From assembly GCA_025677835.1 (NCBI GenBank), contig JAIXMR010000018.1, positions 1 to 64,000 of the forward strand: DNA of 64,000 bases, given 5' to 3'. How positions within the stretch are numbered: the stretch's first letter is position 1; each line of letters starts with the position of its first letter. The notes under the pieces were generated by a model. The model did not search any database, was not told where the DNA came from, and saw nothing but the letters and a program-made list of their open reading frames with translations. Of the stretch, positions 47,385 to 58,279 are shown one piece after another. The position numbers and the translations under genes were made by a program. The DNA comes from Sporodiniella umbellata (Eukaryota; Mucoromycota; Mucoromycetes; Mucorales; Rhizopodaceae).

Positions 47385-49101
47385 TTATTTTCTATTTCGG
47401 GTTTCGAATGGTAACAACAATATACAGACACCTACACAAAGGTAACCAACGATGCTCACATAGAGCGGCAGCGAGGAATTGATTGTAAACAAAAAGCCAG
47501 CAAGCACAGGGCTGCCTATGCCTGCTATTCTGCCCAGAGCTGAAGCAGTACCTACAGCAGTGCCACGAACAGACGTATCAAACACCTCTGGGGTATATCC
47601 ATAAATAACTGCATAAAGAAGAGTGCCAAGAAACGAAACTGAGGAGGACGATAGTACGGTCACCAGCCGCAACTTTATAGCAGAAAAAACAAGAAGAGAC
47701 AAAGAAGAACCTAAGGCTGATAAGGCCATAGTTCCCTTTCTTCCAAGTTGAGTTTCTATCATATAGGACGCAATCTATATAATGTGTAAGCTGCCTCACG
47801 AATTGCTAAGTTAAACTTACCACAGATCCAGGCATACCGGACAGAGAGTAGATCATGTAGTCCCAGTATATCTGTTTCAAAGTTGGCTTAATATCGCTTT
47901 GCTCAACTGACTCCAAAAATTTTGGCAAGAAAACGTTAAATATAGTATAAGCAACGGAGGTAAAGGTCCATATGGACCAAATTAAAAATACAGTTTTTCT
48001 CCATTTTGTTGACATCAAATCCCCAAATGCCCCTCTCTTTGCAGCTTCGTGAATGTCACCAAAGTCATCATAGTACTCAGCAACAATTAGATCTTCTCTA
48101 TTCACTTGTCTACCATTGATTCGCGCAATGTTTTGAAGAACAGTTGCGGTTTCCTCCGTTTTTCCTTGATTCATTAAAAACTTTGGCGTTTCAGGTAACT
48201 TGATTAGAAAAGATCGAATAAGCAATATAACAAATGTTGTAAAAGATGCAGCTAAAAGCATTGTTCGCCATTGGCTGTTATCGCAACCTTCACCTTCGCA
48301 AGGCAAAACTAGATAGCCCAATATAGAAGCGATCACTGCTCCAAATGAAAAAAAAATTGACATGAAGGTCAACAAGTAATGATATTCTTTTGGTAAAAAC
48401 TCCAAATATAACGCGCCTAGAAGAATTGGTAAGATACACCCTGTTTTGATTCTGATTTTTTTTTACCGTCTGTTGGCATACTTCCACCTACTCCAAAGCC
48501 CAATAAAAACAAAGTAATACAAAGCGAAGTAAAATTGAACGTAAAGCTTGAAAGTGTACCAAAAATACAGGTAATCACAAGGGTCATGGTATAAGGCATT
48601 TTTCTGCCTTTGGTGTCTGATAAGGTCCCCCAAAAAAACGCTCCAATTGTCATTCCAGCAAACGAAGAACTTGACAAAACTCCTATTAGTCTATCTGAAA
48701 CCTTGTAGTACTCTTAAAATGGCACTTAGTTTTAAGTGACAGACATGCTAATTTTTACCTTGTATACGCGGTAAGATGATTGCTACAGTCTTTTGTTTAC
48801 GAGTCAGCCGTTATAAACCAAAAAAAAAATAAGGCTATATTTTTTTCTTTTTTACCTGCAACCACATCTAAAACAAAGTTAGAAAAACGAAAACATAATT
48901 TCCATTTCCTTTACGTTATCTGCAAGCCATCCTAAACCACACATAATCTTATACTATGTGAGCTATTCCAGTTTAATGATTTTTTACCAGCAGTTTTTTA
49001 TGAAATGTTCCATATCCAACTTTAGCTAATACTATATCTAAAGCCTGGTCTGCTGTCTTTCTGTCTTCTAACTCAAAATCCTCTAATAGTGGTTCGCTCA
49101 T
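47385..49101 (-). CDS. MFS transporter, SV2/SVOP-like
   Basis: Seven exons: 49101-48988, 48953-48915, 48867-48856, 48789-48759, 48694-48467, 48416-47821, 47774-47385; 469 aa. SVOP/SV2-type carriers are twelve-helix major facilitator proteins; substrates of fungal members are unknown. The N-terminus has AKVGYGTFHKKLL, then GLGWLADNMWLQTVAIILPR, where exon 3 contributes only MWLQ. The MFS signature between helices 2 and 3 is GTLSDTKGRKMPY; GFGVGGSMPTDG and LYLEFLPKEYH are characteristic of the SVOP group, as is KLPETPKFL after helix 6. Near the end are YTPEVFDTSVRGTAVGTAS and PFETRNRK. The four small 5' exons were placed by phase and by similarity to SVOP, so their borders are somewhat less certain than the rest. 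Confidence 0.87.
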
Positions 49102-49594
49102 GTTATGTATGCTCAAGAGGAAGAAAAGGAACCAGCATTTCTATTTTCATAAATGCAAACGAACTAGTCATTAAGACAGCGCCAATTACATTTGTCTGTG
49201 CTACTCCTTATTACTAAACAGGAAGCCAAGCCACGCTATATATCCTCTATTGCGATACATGCCTGGTAAGAAGTAAACATACACGTATTAACTTTAAAAT
49301 TTTCAAGCTAAACGGTGGTCAATGTTTGCGATTTCTGTTTAAATTATTAAAACAAAGGTATTGAAAGTGTAAAAAAAATGTGTTGGAAAACAATTAGCAT
49401 ATTATCGTCCCAAAAGACTTTGAAATAGTTAGTTGAACTTGAGTCTGTAGGTAGGCTTTCAAAGGTATACACCTAATCTGTCTTTTGAGAGTTTGCATTT
49501 GGTTGTTACACGAAAGAAACTGTGGTTCCTCAACTAGTTGGGCAACGGTTAGGGCATGTAATAACGGAAAATAACGTATTTTGATTTCGGTTTT
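49102..49594. other. intergenic: SVOP-like gene upstream region
   Basis: Spacer between the SVOP-like start and the SAM37 stop (both minus). It is AT-rich and no gene or clear promoter element is seen. Confidence 0.5.
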
Positions 49595-50833
49595 TTAATA
49601 GTCATCGTCATCTTCATAATAGTACTCATCATCTTCATTCAATGATTCAACACTAATTATTCCATTGTATATGATATAAGCCAACATGGCTGTTACGCCA
49701 CCTGCAATCGACCAGATGCGTTTGCGTTCAAAATCAACTTGGGCTTGGCTCTTTTCTTTCTTCTCTTTCTCGCTTCCCATGTAAGATACAAAGTCGGTTT
49801 TGATTGAGCTTAAAAATTGAGTTGGATTGTTTGCAACAGTCTTCCAAAACGAAGGAACATCTTCTGAGGGACTTGATTCGAGAGTTTGTTGACCAGGCGG
49901 ATATAAAAGACTTTTAACTCTTTCACAATATTGGGCCAATACAGGATATTCATTTGTTAAAATATATTGTAGTCGCTTATGCGGAAGATCTGGGTAGAGA
50001 TGTAAGGCGAGATACCCAAACACAATACAGTCCAAGGTAGTGGGTAAGCTACCAAACATGTAGTCTTTGTCACCTAAATGTGCCTGTAAAACGCCATACG
50101 TTTCTCTAACTATGCGGTACATCTTGAAAAGTTTAATTGTTAATGCATAAAGAATCTCTTTTTGTGTTTTTGCTTACTTGGTGCCAGCCAGATTTTAACA
50201 GCTCTTTCATTTCTTCTTTTTCATTTTGAGGCAAGCCTATATCATCGCCCGTGATTTTGACGTTATATCTTGATAATCTAGCTTGTGCACTGTTTTTTAA
50301 TTGAATAGGCACCATATAGTTGGAGGGAAAAGACAAAAGTTTGGCATATGTAGGTCGGATTGTTTTAATGAAGTTGGTTGAATCTGCATACCAAGTGTAC
50401 AGCTAAATTGTGTTGTCAAAAAAAAGAGTTGAAAAAACAATCGTCCTTTTGTTGTTTTTACCATAGAATCGAACAAGTTATTTGTAGCTAAGGCGGCATA
50501 ACTAGTAAAAATAAGTTAAATAACATACACAAAAGAATGGTGATAGGCTATTTACGCAAGAGAGTCTGCTTTTTCTTCGGGCGAGAGAGCAGCATTGGCA
50601 TCCTTTCGGTGTTTGCTTAAATGAGTCAATATGCGATCGATGCCTGCAATCCAAACAGGGCCGTCTTTTAAAAGCGGAAGCTCTCCTGTAGGACTTGTTT
50701 GTGGATCATTGCAATTGACAAGAGAGTATTCTAGCTTGGTTAAACGCAAATAAGACTCAGCAATGATGCATTTGGGATCAATAGAGGGCGCATTTAATGC
50801 AGAGCCCCATACATAAAGTTGCAATTTAGTCAT
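49595..50833 (-). CDS. SAM37: metaxin/SAM37 mitochondrial outer-membrane import protein
   Basis: Four exons: 50833-50556, 50501-50462, 50402-50178, 50122-49595; 356 aa. Sam37/Tom37/metaxin is part of the SAM complex that inserts beta-barrel proteins into the outer membrane. The N-terminal thioredoxin-like GST domain begins KLQLYVWGSALNAPSIDPKC and has TGELPLLKDG and WIAGIDRILTHLSKH. The C-terminal GST helical domain carries YMFGSLPTTLDCIVFGYLAL, the family's most conserved block, with HKRLQYILTNEYP after it. A C-terminal anchor follows a charged linker: IWSIAGGVTAMLAYIIYNGI, then an acidic Tyr/Asp tail. The length and the tail anchor fit metaxin 1 or fungal Sam37. The FAF2-like gene lies 163 bp upstream on the same strand. 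Confidence 0.92.
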
Positions 50834-50996
50834 TTTTAGTAAAAAAAAGACAAAAGAAAACTGTTTCTCTTACAGCCTGGTTTTACCCTAGATTTTTGTT
50901 TATTTTTAACTCAGTTCTGAAGGGCAAGTTATATGGGTATTAAAGCACACCAAGACGAAGGTCTTATATTTGTTTGCTAGCGAGCTTGCCCCTCTG

Positions 50997-52740
50997 TTAT
51001 GGCTGCTCTTCGTCTTCGTCTTCTGCATCAACTATCAATGTAGCACTAGGCCATAGACTTAGCTCATCAGCTATCTTTTTGTCTGGATCTGCTTGATACT
51101 CTGTTCTTGGATAAGCAGAGTGCAGTGTAAACTTGAATTTATGAACATAGCTATCAGATATTTCTCCCAAGGGGAAATCATTTTCATAAGTTTCCATATG
51201 CGGGTAAGCCTCGACAAATTGGTATAGAGTCTAAAGCAATTTGTATTAATGATTTGATTAGACCGAAGCAGAGCTTACTTCTAATGTATCGCTGTCTTTA
51301 AATTTTCTAATAGCTCGACTTCCATCTGCCATCCGGAAACTGACTCTGATTGTCTTTTCTTCACTGCTGGGTGTTTTCTTTAAAACTTCACACAAGTTCC
51401 GGATATATAAATTTCTGTTTTCTTTGTCCGATTGCCTGGTCTTTTCTCGCATAGCTGCCTCCAGTCGTTCTCGAGCCATTCTTTTCTCTCTTTCTCTATC
51501 AGCTCTAAGGCTTTCGTTATAAGCCCTTTCTTGCTCTCGTCTCAGCTCTTGTTCTTGCTCTCGACGCTCTCTTTCTTGCCTCATTCGATTTATGTTGACT
51601 TCTGTTCGTGCTATGACATTTTGTAGTCGTCTTATGACTGCACTAGAACTTGTCGGCCCCTCAATACGATCAATTACTGACTGAGTGGGATCTTGGGAGC
51701 CTGAAGAGTGTGTCTGAAGCGAAATAATAGCAATAAACGGGTATGTAGTTGCCTCAAGAATATTGCTAACTTGAAATGCTTCAGTATGTCGAACGTTGCC
51801 GCCCCAAACAACAATATGGTTTTGTCGAAGAAACTCAATAAGCTCAGAAGATGCAAGTACTGACCTAGACATTTGTTGGTTGAACATATATAGTTTGTTT
51901 ATATATACTGTGCTTACCGGCAAAATGCATCGTTATCATCGTGTTCCTCACTCTCCAAAACTATCATTAGATACCTCAACTCTTTTTTTGATACATGGAG
52001 GGCCTGTGTATAGCTTCCCTCGAAAAATTCGGGATGTGTTGTTCCATAAGTTGACTCAAAGTCACGCAAGAACCTGTCAGCTTCCGACCGAGGGTCTCTT
52101 CGTGGCGAAACAGTTGTAGTCGATGGTTTGTATAGTAAACGCACTGATTGTAAACAATTTAAGGAATTGACGCTACTGTTATTTTGACTTGTTGGCTTAC
52201 CAATAATATGGTACAAGCTCCAGACAATCTTCCATACTAAGGTGAAAGGCCACAAAACAAGCGAAAGTACCCCTCGGTTCGTCCTTTCTTCCAATGTCCG
52301 TCTCTGACTGCCAAGAAGAGAAGAGGATGCTGAATTAGATTCGCTGGTTTCATTGTTTGCTTCATAATGAGTAATTGTACGATATTTGTTTTGTATAGCA
52401 TTCTAATATAACACTTTTTAATATCACGTCTTCTTTTTTTCTTTTTCAACAAAACTAGGCTCCAAGATTATCCCCTTCGCAATCATCAGCTCAAAGCGCC
52501 TCTTTCTCTTTTTTTTACACAAGCTGTTTTTTCTTTATCTCTCTCTCTCTTACTTCTAGATTCCAGTTATTTCCCATTAATATACGTACAGCTTCTTCAA
52601 TATCATGCGAGCGAGTGATGGACTTTTAAGGATGTATTAATAAAGCCCTTTTAACTGTAGTGTGCGAGTTTTTTTCTGCCTACTTGATATTGACTTAAGG
52701 TTCTTCTTTGTTGTTCATTAAGTCTATCTAGTGATTCCAT
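50997..52740 (-). CDS. UBX-domain protein, FAF2/UBXD8-like (ERAD)
   Basis: Six exons: 52740-52684, 52622-52554, 52402-52201, 52143-51918, 51864-51279, 51230-50997; 457 aa (human FAF2 445). FAF2/Ubx2 anchors p97/Cdc48 at the ER and lipid droplets for degradation of membrane proteins. In order: a UBA domain (about 1-45; ITRSHDIEEAVRILMGNNWN), the hairpin hydrophobic segment SLVLWPFTLVWKIVWSLYHI (about 85-105), a UAS thioredoxin-like domain (about 135-275; HPEFFEGSYTQALHVSKKEL and VVWGGNVRHTEAFQVS), a long charged coiled coil of Arg/Glu (about 295-350) and a C-terminal UBX domain (VSFRMADGSRAIRKF, ending SATLIVDAED). The first two small exons encode the UBA domain. All parts match FAF2 in order. 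Confidence 0.93.
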
Positions 52741-53423
52741 TTTTTTAGAAGGAAAAAAACACTGTTTTTGTTTCTCCGATAAACCTTGTGTTAAGTAATG
52801 AACAGTGACCACACTGTTCGCTTGCGGTCACTGTAACTACTATCACTAAAGAAAATGATTGGCTGATGATTACTTCTTTTTGCATACAGTTAGAATCTAG
52901 ATGTAAGTATTTGGTCTGTGTAAGTTTCTTTTGGAAGCGCACAGTGGCTTTAAAGCTAGAGTAGTGTAAGAAGTGTAGTATCTGATAATAACCAACAAAC
53001 TTGTCAAAAGACGCAACGTTCTTTACAAAGCTATTTTACAGTGTTCATAAGTCCGACTTAAAACAAACATACAGTCTACGACATTATACAATAAGAAGAG
53101 TCAGCTGCTACTCTGAAGACAATATTCATTAGTGTCCTCAGCACAATTTATGACTATGTCATGAGTACTCAAAGAGTGCGGTTTGCGATAATGTCAATAT
53201 GGCTAATTGACTATCGTTACTCCCAATTGCCAATGAGAATATTTTTAGGTTTATTTTGGTAGTAACGACTGAAAGATAGCCGTTTATAGCTTTATCTAGT
53301 ATTTCCTTATTGTTTCTCTTTGGTAACGCTTAGTCTAATCAGACTTTTCATCTACCTAGAGCCACGACTATTTAATAAAGCGACCCTGAAATAATAACTT
53401 AAATATACGCCCTTGCTCTGTAA

Positions 53424-53447
53424 TTGATATATATATATATATATCAA
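53424..53447. repeat. 24-bp AT palindrome
   Basis: TTG(AT)nCAA-type sequence, perfectly self-complementary, in non-coding DNA between FAF2-like and RPP2; it can form a hairpin or cruciform. Confidence 0.8.
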
Positions 53448-54196
53448 AATTATGAGTAAGAGTCTACTATTTTCTTTAGTTAGCTGTGTATTGATAAAAG
53501 ACAACCTGCAGCTGCCAAGCTAAACAAAATAACGATATTGACAAAGAAAAAAGGAGTTAAAATATTGCCAAAAATATTGGCTCTAAGGCTATCAATCAAA
53601 GGAATCGATGAAATATCTAAAGGATGTATTCTTATTCAGCTGTCGTGCTAATAGCTATCAATTGAAAAAGAAAAGAAGCAACAAAAGCATGGAATTTGCC
53701 AAAAATGTATGTCATATATAGTGTACAGCTTTAGAATAGTTTTTCTTTTTTAAAAAAAAACATATAACTGTTTTGGGCTTACAAGGTAAATTCAGGAGAT
53801 CCGAAACTCAATTTGCAAACTAAACTAGAGACCTTTTTGTCGCTACTCTTACTAGGCCTCTTTAAATTGTCCTTGTCAAAATACAGTTTGCCAGCAAAGC
53901 TTCATTTTAGGGATTTCTTGTCTAAAGAAAGCTAACAATAGCTATACAATTGTATTTTATTAATCTAAGAATATTCGTGGTATTAGATAGCCTTTAAGGC
54001 AAGCAAAAAGGTTTAGGTCTTAACGAAAGATACTTGTTTTTTTGCAAAGTCTGGTGTAAAATTCAGAGGCATCATTTTATCAGTCTGTGGACGCGGAGAA
54101 ACAAATGAAGCTGACCGGATTAAGTGAAGGCCGGACAAATGTGGAGAAATCCCTACTACAAAAACATGGTGACTCGACATACGATGTGGCCCTGAG

Positions 54197-54204
54197 TATA
54201 AAAG
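54197..54204 (+). promoter_or_regulatory. TATA box of the P2 gene
   Basis: TATAAAAG lies 143 bp upstream of the ribosomal P2 start codon, a plausible distance allowing for a transcript leader. A leader intron cannot be excluded. Confidence 0.5.
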
Positions 54205-54346
54205 CTTCCAGCCTCATTACAATCTGCTTTTTCCTTAAGCGTTTCGTATCTCAAAGGAGTTAAATCGTTACTTACGCAAAAAAAAAAAGGTAGATAGCAT
54301 CAATCAACAGACGGATGGATCAAAGTTATCTAACGCAACCTTAGAA

Positions 54347-54723
54347 ATGAAATATCTCGCTGCTTATCTTCTTCTCAATGTTGCCGGCAAGGCCAACCCC
54401 TCTGCTGCTGATGTCAAGTCCATCTTGAGCTCCGTCGGTGCCGAAGCTGATGACGAACGCATCTCTTCTTTAATCTCTGCCCTCGCTGAGAAGGACATTT
54501 CCGAGGTATTTATCGAATTTGTTTGTCTATAAAAGAGTTCTAATAAGTTTGTATGACATAGCTCATTGCTGAAGGTAAGGAAAAGATGTCTTCCGTCCCT
54601 ACCGGTGGTGCTGCTGCTGCCCCCGGTGCCGCTGCTGCTTCTTCTGATGCCCCCGCTGCTGAAGCTAAGGAAGAAGAAAAGGAAGAATCCGATGATGATA
54701 TGGGTTTCGGTCTCTTTGATTAA
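54347..54723 (+). CDS. RPP2: 60S acidic ribosomal protein P2
   Basis: Two exons: 54347-54505 and 54562-54723; 106 aa. P2 forms the ribosomal stalk with P0 and P1 and recruits elongation factors. It begins [20 protein letters not shown], typical of P2 rather than P1, followed by [18 protein letters not shown], an Ala-rich hinge, an acidic stretch and the invariant tail ending [10 protein letters not shown]. Strong preference for C-ending codons marks high expression. The stop is 53 bp from the end of the convergent C2H2 gene. Confidence 0.97.
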
Positions 54724-54776
54724 ATTCAATTGTAATAAAAATCATCACTGGCTCTTCGGAGGCTTTATTCATTTTT

Positions 54777-55707
54777 TTAAAAAAAAGGCTGTTGTATTGA
54801 TTGATGTTCTAGAAGAACAGATGGTGTTTTGCCTTTTGGGAAATGTGTAGAATTTCGCTGATGATAACGCAGTCCGCTAGGTGTTCTATAGGCTCTTTGA
54901 CATCCAGGCACACTACATTGAAATATCTTGGTGCTTTTAAGATATGGATTATGGCCATAGGCTCCTTTCGATTCCTTTACATGGTATTGAAGTCCGTTCA
55001 AGTTTTTGTAGGTTTTAGAGCAGTTTTCAATGGCACAGCGAAAGGGCTTTGGCGTCGTTTTGGTTGTGTCGATATGCTCATTTTTCAAGTGATAAAACAG
55101 TCGACTTGGTGAATCGAAATTCACAAGGCAACCTACAATACCACATCCATAGGGCTTTGGGTTTTTAGGCTCTTGTTGTGTCTGTTGTTGTGTACGAGTA
55201 GCCGAAATCAGGTTGGTATTGCATGTCAAACTTGTCAATTCATCTGATTTGCAATCCTGATTTATGTTGTTTAAAGACTGGGTTAGGGAATCAATTGGCT
55301 ACATTACAAGAGCTTAAGCATCTATTTCTCATTATAATTAGCAGCTTACGTTTTTCTTAGGAACGAGAGATAACAAAGAGCTCAGTTCTTTGTTAACCGG
55401 CTGTTCAACATTACTATGTGCTCGTAAACTATGAGGTGCAATTTCACTTGGCAACCTCAACTGTCCTTGATTAGTGGTATTATTTATGTAAGATTGTTGA
55501 AGTAGATAGTTGTGGAATTGATATAGATGAGAGTCAGATGTCGCGTTTGTTGGGTAGGAATGTTCCGCATGCTGATTAAAGAGCGAATCGTCTTGAACAT
55601 GCTGAAGAATTTGTTGCTGACTCTGTAAATGCCGATTGGTATTGTGATACTGAATACAGAGGTTTTAGCATAAAACAATGTCTATTAAACTTGTTTTTCT
55701 TTACCAT
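54777..55707 (-). CDS. C2H2 zinc-finger protein (Sfp1-like fingers)
   Basis: Three coding exons: 55707-55705, 55649-55350, 55298-54777; 274 aa. The first coding exon is only the ATG, followed directly by a GT donor. The N-terminal half is Gln/His/Asn-rich. The C-terminal half has three atypical C2H2 fingers: YGCGIVGCLVNFDSPSRLFY, FRCAIENCSKTYKNLNGLQY and FQCSVPGCQRAYRTPSGLRY, each with a Cys pair and His pair. The second and third fingers, with KTYKNLNGLQYH and RAYRTPSGLRYH, resemble the tandem fingers of yeast Sfp1 and relatives, regulators of ribosome biogenesis genes; homology to Sfp1 itself is only suggested. No upstream ATG in frame with exon 2 was seen, which supports the unusual start exon. 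Confidence 0.78.
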
Positions 55708-57016
55708 GATTTTAAACAAGAAGAACGCAAAATAATGCACCCCCTTTCATTCATTCGATTTGTGACTTGAGCTATTTTTTTATAAAAAAAAGTTGTTGTT
55801 ATTCGATACCACAACCACCTATTCCTTAAACAGCAAACATATGTGATATTTCAGGGCAAATCGATTCTAAATTAAGCGCATCACTCATGATCAAATAGGC
55901 GAAAGCGCGATTTTTTAGCGCCTGAGCGAAGCACTAACTTGGGCCAGTCCAAATCAGCTCCGTCAGCTTAAGCTTACCATTGCTCGTAGACAGAACTAAC
56001 TGCTTCAAATAAACGGGGCAAACGTGTGTAACATACTTGTGAACCACATTGTTCTGTTGTGCCAGTGGATAAACATGTGTAACAAAAGAATAGCGAACAA
56101 ACCTCAATAAGGACAAGGTAGAGAATAGAAAATAAATCAATACATTACAAATAAAATTCACAGAAGAGTTGAGTTCACACTTGCGTTTTTGTTTAAGGCG
56201 ATGCTAAAGCCTTTTTCCATATATCTAAATAGATAGAAAACACACTGGTGCTAAACGGTGTCTAGAGTATTGCAAGCTTTTGCTTTTGCTATTTGAGTAG
56301 TCTTTAAAATAACTGGGAAATTTATTGTAAGAAGTTCTTAAATAGATGTAAGCTAGAAAAAGGTGTTTTGTTTATATAGGATTTCATCCTAAATACAAGT
56401 GACAGTTTTTTTATTTTTTATTTTCAGAGAGACTGATCAGATAGCCGTTGTTATGGCTTATACATTTAGAGTAATGATTGCGATCACAAACAACGATTTC
56501 TATAGATAAAAGCCCTTCTAGTGGTAAAAAAAAATAAAATCTCTTGGATTTAACCATTTTAAACATAGACACTTTTTGTTATGAGGCTGAAGTACTATTT
56601 TGGGAAGTGAGTTTTGACTATAACCTTCCAATGACGGATCACAATTGTACTGAAGCTGTGAAATATCTAAATAGCTTCTCATTTAAAAAGCCAGTCTTGC
56701 TTTATTGATTGACCTACTAAGTCCAAAAGTTCTCCAAGATATTGCTGCCCCCTGTGCCAAATTTATACTTGATTGCAAGAAAAGCCTTTCAAAGGCAACT
56801 TTTTGTTTGCTCTTTTTTATCCTTTGTTTGAGTTGTATCATTGAGAAAAACTATTTTTATAATCTGCTTTTGAAATAATCTCCGAAGGCAGCCTACTATA
56901 TTTATTTTTGGACTTTGCCAAGGATAAAAAAAAATGTTTAAAATAGTAGTTGTTTGTGATTATTTTCTCTTTCTTTCACCTTAATTATTTTTTAAGTTTC
57001 TCTTATAACCAACAAA
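55708..57016. other. 1.3-kb divergent intergenic region, no gene seen
   Basis: AT-rich spacer between the C2H2 gene (minus) and the repeat-bearing membrane protein gene (plus). Short frames only. Confidence 0.55.
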
Positions 57017-58087
57017 ATGAACACTAGCCATGCTGACCCCTATGCTGGACAATACCCTCCTCCCCCTCCATTAAACGATGCTAATCCACAATACTTTGAT
57101 AAATCACAGCCCGTTTATCACGGTCCTTCTATGCCTCAGGAACACGGCTATCCTGATGTACACCATCCTATGCCCCAGGAACATGCTTATACTGATGCAC
57201 ACCATCCTATGCCCCAGGAACATGTTTATGCTGATGTTCATCATTCTATGCCTCAAGAACACGGTTACTCGGATGTTCATCATTCTATGCCTCAAGAACA
57301 CGGCTATTCAGATGTTCATCATTCTATGCCTCAAGAACACGGCTATTCAGATGTACATAACTCTGTGCCCCATGTATCGTTTGAACAAGATCATTATACA
57401 CCGCCGCCCTTACATGAAGCTGTCTATACTCCTCCTGTACAGGCACATCATTCTCGGCCGCCTGTATTATACGACGAGGAAGCCCACACGAGTCACAACC
57501 AGTCTTCGCTTGAAGATTACCTGAAAACAGAAAGAGAAGAATACATGAGAAAACAACCGAACACATACAATGACACTGAAAAGAATACAGAAGAATACCA
57601 AGAATTGCTTATAGATTCTGAAAAGCCACTCGGAAGAAAGGAACGAAAACAGATGAAAAAGCAGAAAGAAAAAGAAGAAGCGATCAGAATGCAATACCAG
57701 CCCCATGTTACTCGTCCAACAGTAGCGCCTGAAAACGAAGCAGATTCGTATCGTTTCAACCAAAATAAGAATAACAATGGGCGCAGCTGCTGTTGTTGCT
57801 GTTATAATCCCGCTTTAACCTGCTGCTCTTGCTTCCTTATGCTGATCAATATTCTTTTCCTTGCTGGCGGTATTGCTCTTATGATTGCTTCCAAAGTTGT
57901 AGCCGACAAATGTAATAGTGAGTGTGGACAAGTCTATGAAACGGCACAAGAGGCGTGTGGAAAACTTTGTAGTAAAGTAGTACATGATGTCATGCTCTAC
58001 GGTGGTGCGGCCGTCACAGGACTGGCGGGTATTGCTATTATCTGGCGTGCAGTGATGTGGACCTGCGCTGGCTACTCAAAACGCTAA
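57017..58087 (+). CDS. Cys-rich two-helix membrane protein with 13-residue tandem repeats
   Basis: A single exon of 356 aa with no recognised family. After a Pro/Tyr-rich start, residues about 39-116 are six tandem copies of a 13-residue unit with consensus MPQEHGYSDVHHS; copies 4-6 are nearly identical. A charged region (about 155-230; Lys/Glu-rich around RKERKQMKKQKEKEE) follows. The C-terminal part starts with SCCCCCYNPALTCCSC, a dense Cys cluster typical of S-acylation sites, then two transmembrane helices (FLMLINILFLAGGIALMIAS and one around GGAAVTGLAGIAIIWRAV). Four Cys lie between the helices (CNSECGQVYETAQEACGKLC) and could form disulphides in the lumen or outside. It looks like a membrane protein with a long cytoplasmic or cell-surface repeat arm. 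Function unknown. Confidence 0.8.
   Translation: MNTSHADPYAGQYPPPPPLNDANPQYFDKSQPVYHGPSMPQEHGYPDVHHPMPQEHAYTDAHHPMPQEHVYADVHHSMPQEHGYSDVHHSMPQEHGYSDVHHSMPQEHGYSDVHNSVPHVSFEQDHYTPPPLHEAVYTPPVQAHHSRPPVLYDEEAHTSHNQSSLEDYLKTEREEYMRKQPNTYNDTEKNTEEYQELLIDSEKPLGRKERKQMKKQKEKEEAIRMQYQPHVTRPTVAPENEADSYRFNQNKNNNGRSCCCCCYNPALTCCSCFLMLINILFLAGGIALMIASKVVADKCNSECGQVYETAQEACGKLCSKVVHDVMLYGGAAVTGLAGIAIIWRAVMWTCAGYSKR
57131..57364 (+). repeat. six tandem 39-bp coding repeats
   Basis: The 39-bp unit encodes MPQEH-x-Y-x-DVHHS. Six in-frame copies occur, the first three diverged and the last three nearly identical, indicating recent local expansion. A seventh, degenerate start (VPHVSF) follows. Confidence 0.92.
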
Positions 58088-58279
58088 TTTGTATATTCTT
58101 CCATATCCTCTCAACCCTACCTCCTTTATTTATATCTGTATATTTCTATGTGTATTAATTTTTTTTCTTTGAAATAAACTCAAAAATCATGCGGCAGAAG
58201 TCTTATCCGACTGACAATTGTATAACCCTTGCCTAAATTTTCCTTTTCTTATTCCTTTCTTCCTTTTGTAACTTCTAGC

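Larger units (their letters stand above)
52741..54346. other. 1.6-kb divergent intergenic region with RPP2 promoter
   Basis: Spacer between FAF2-like (minus) and the P2 gene (plus). It holds a 24-bp AT palindrome (53424-53447) and a TATA box near 54197. No gene is seen. Confidence 0.6.
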
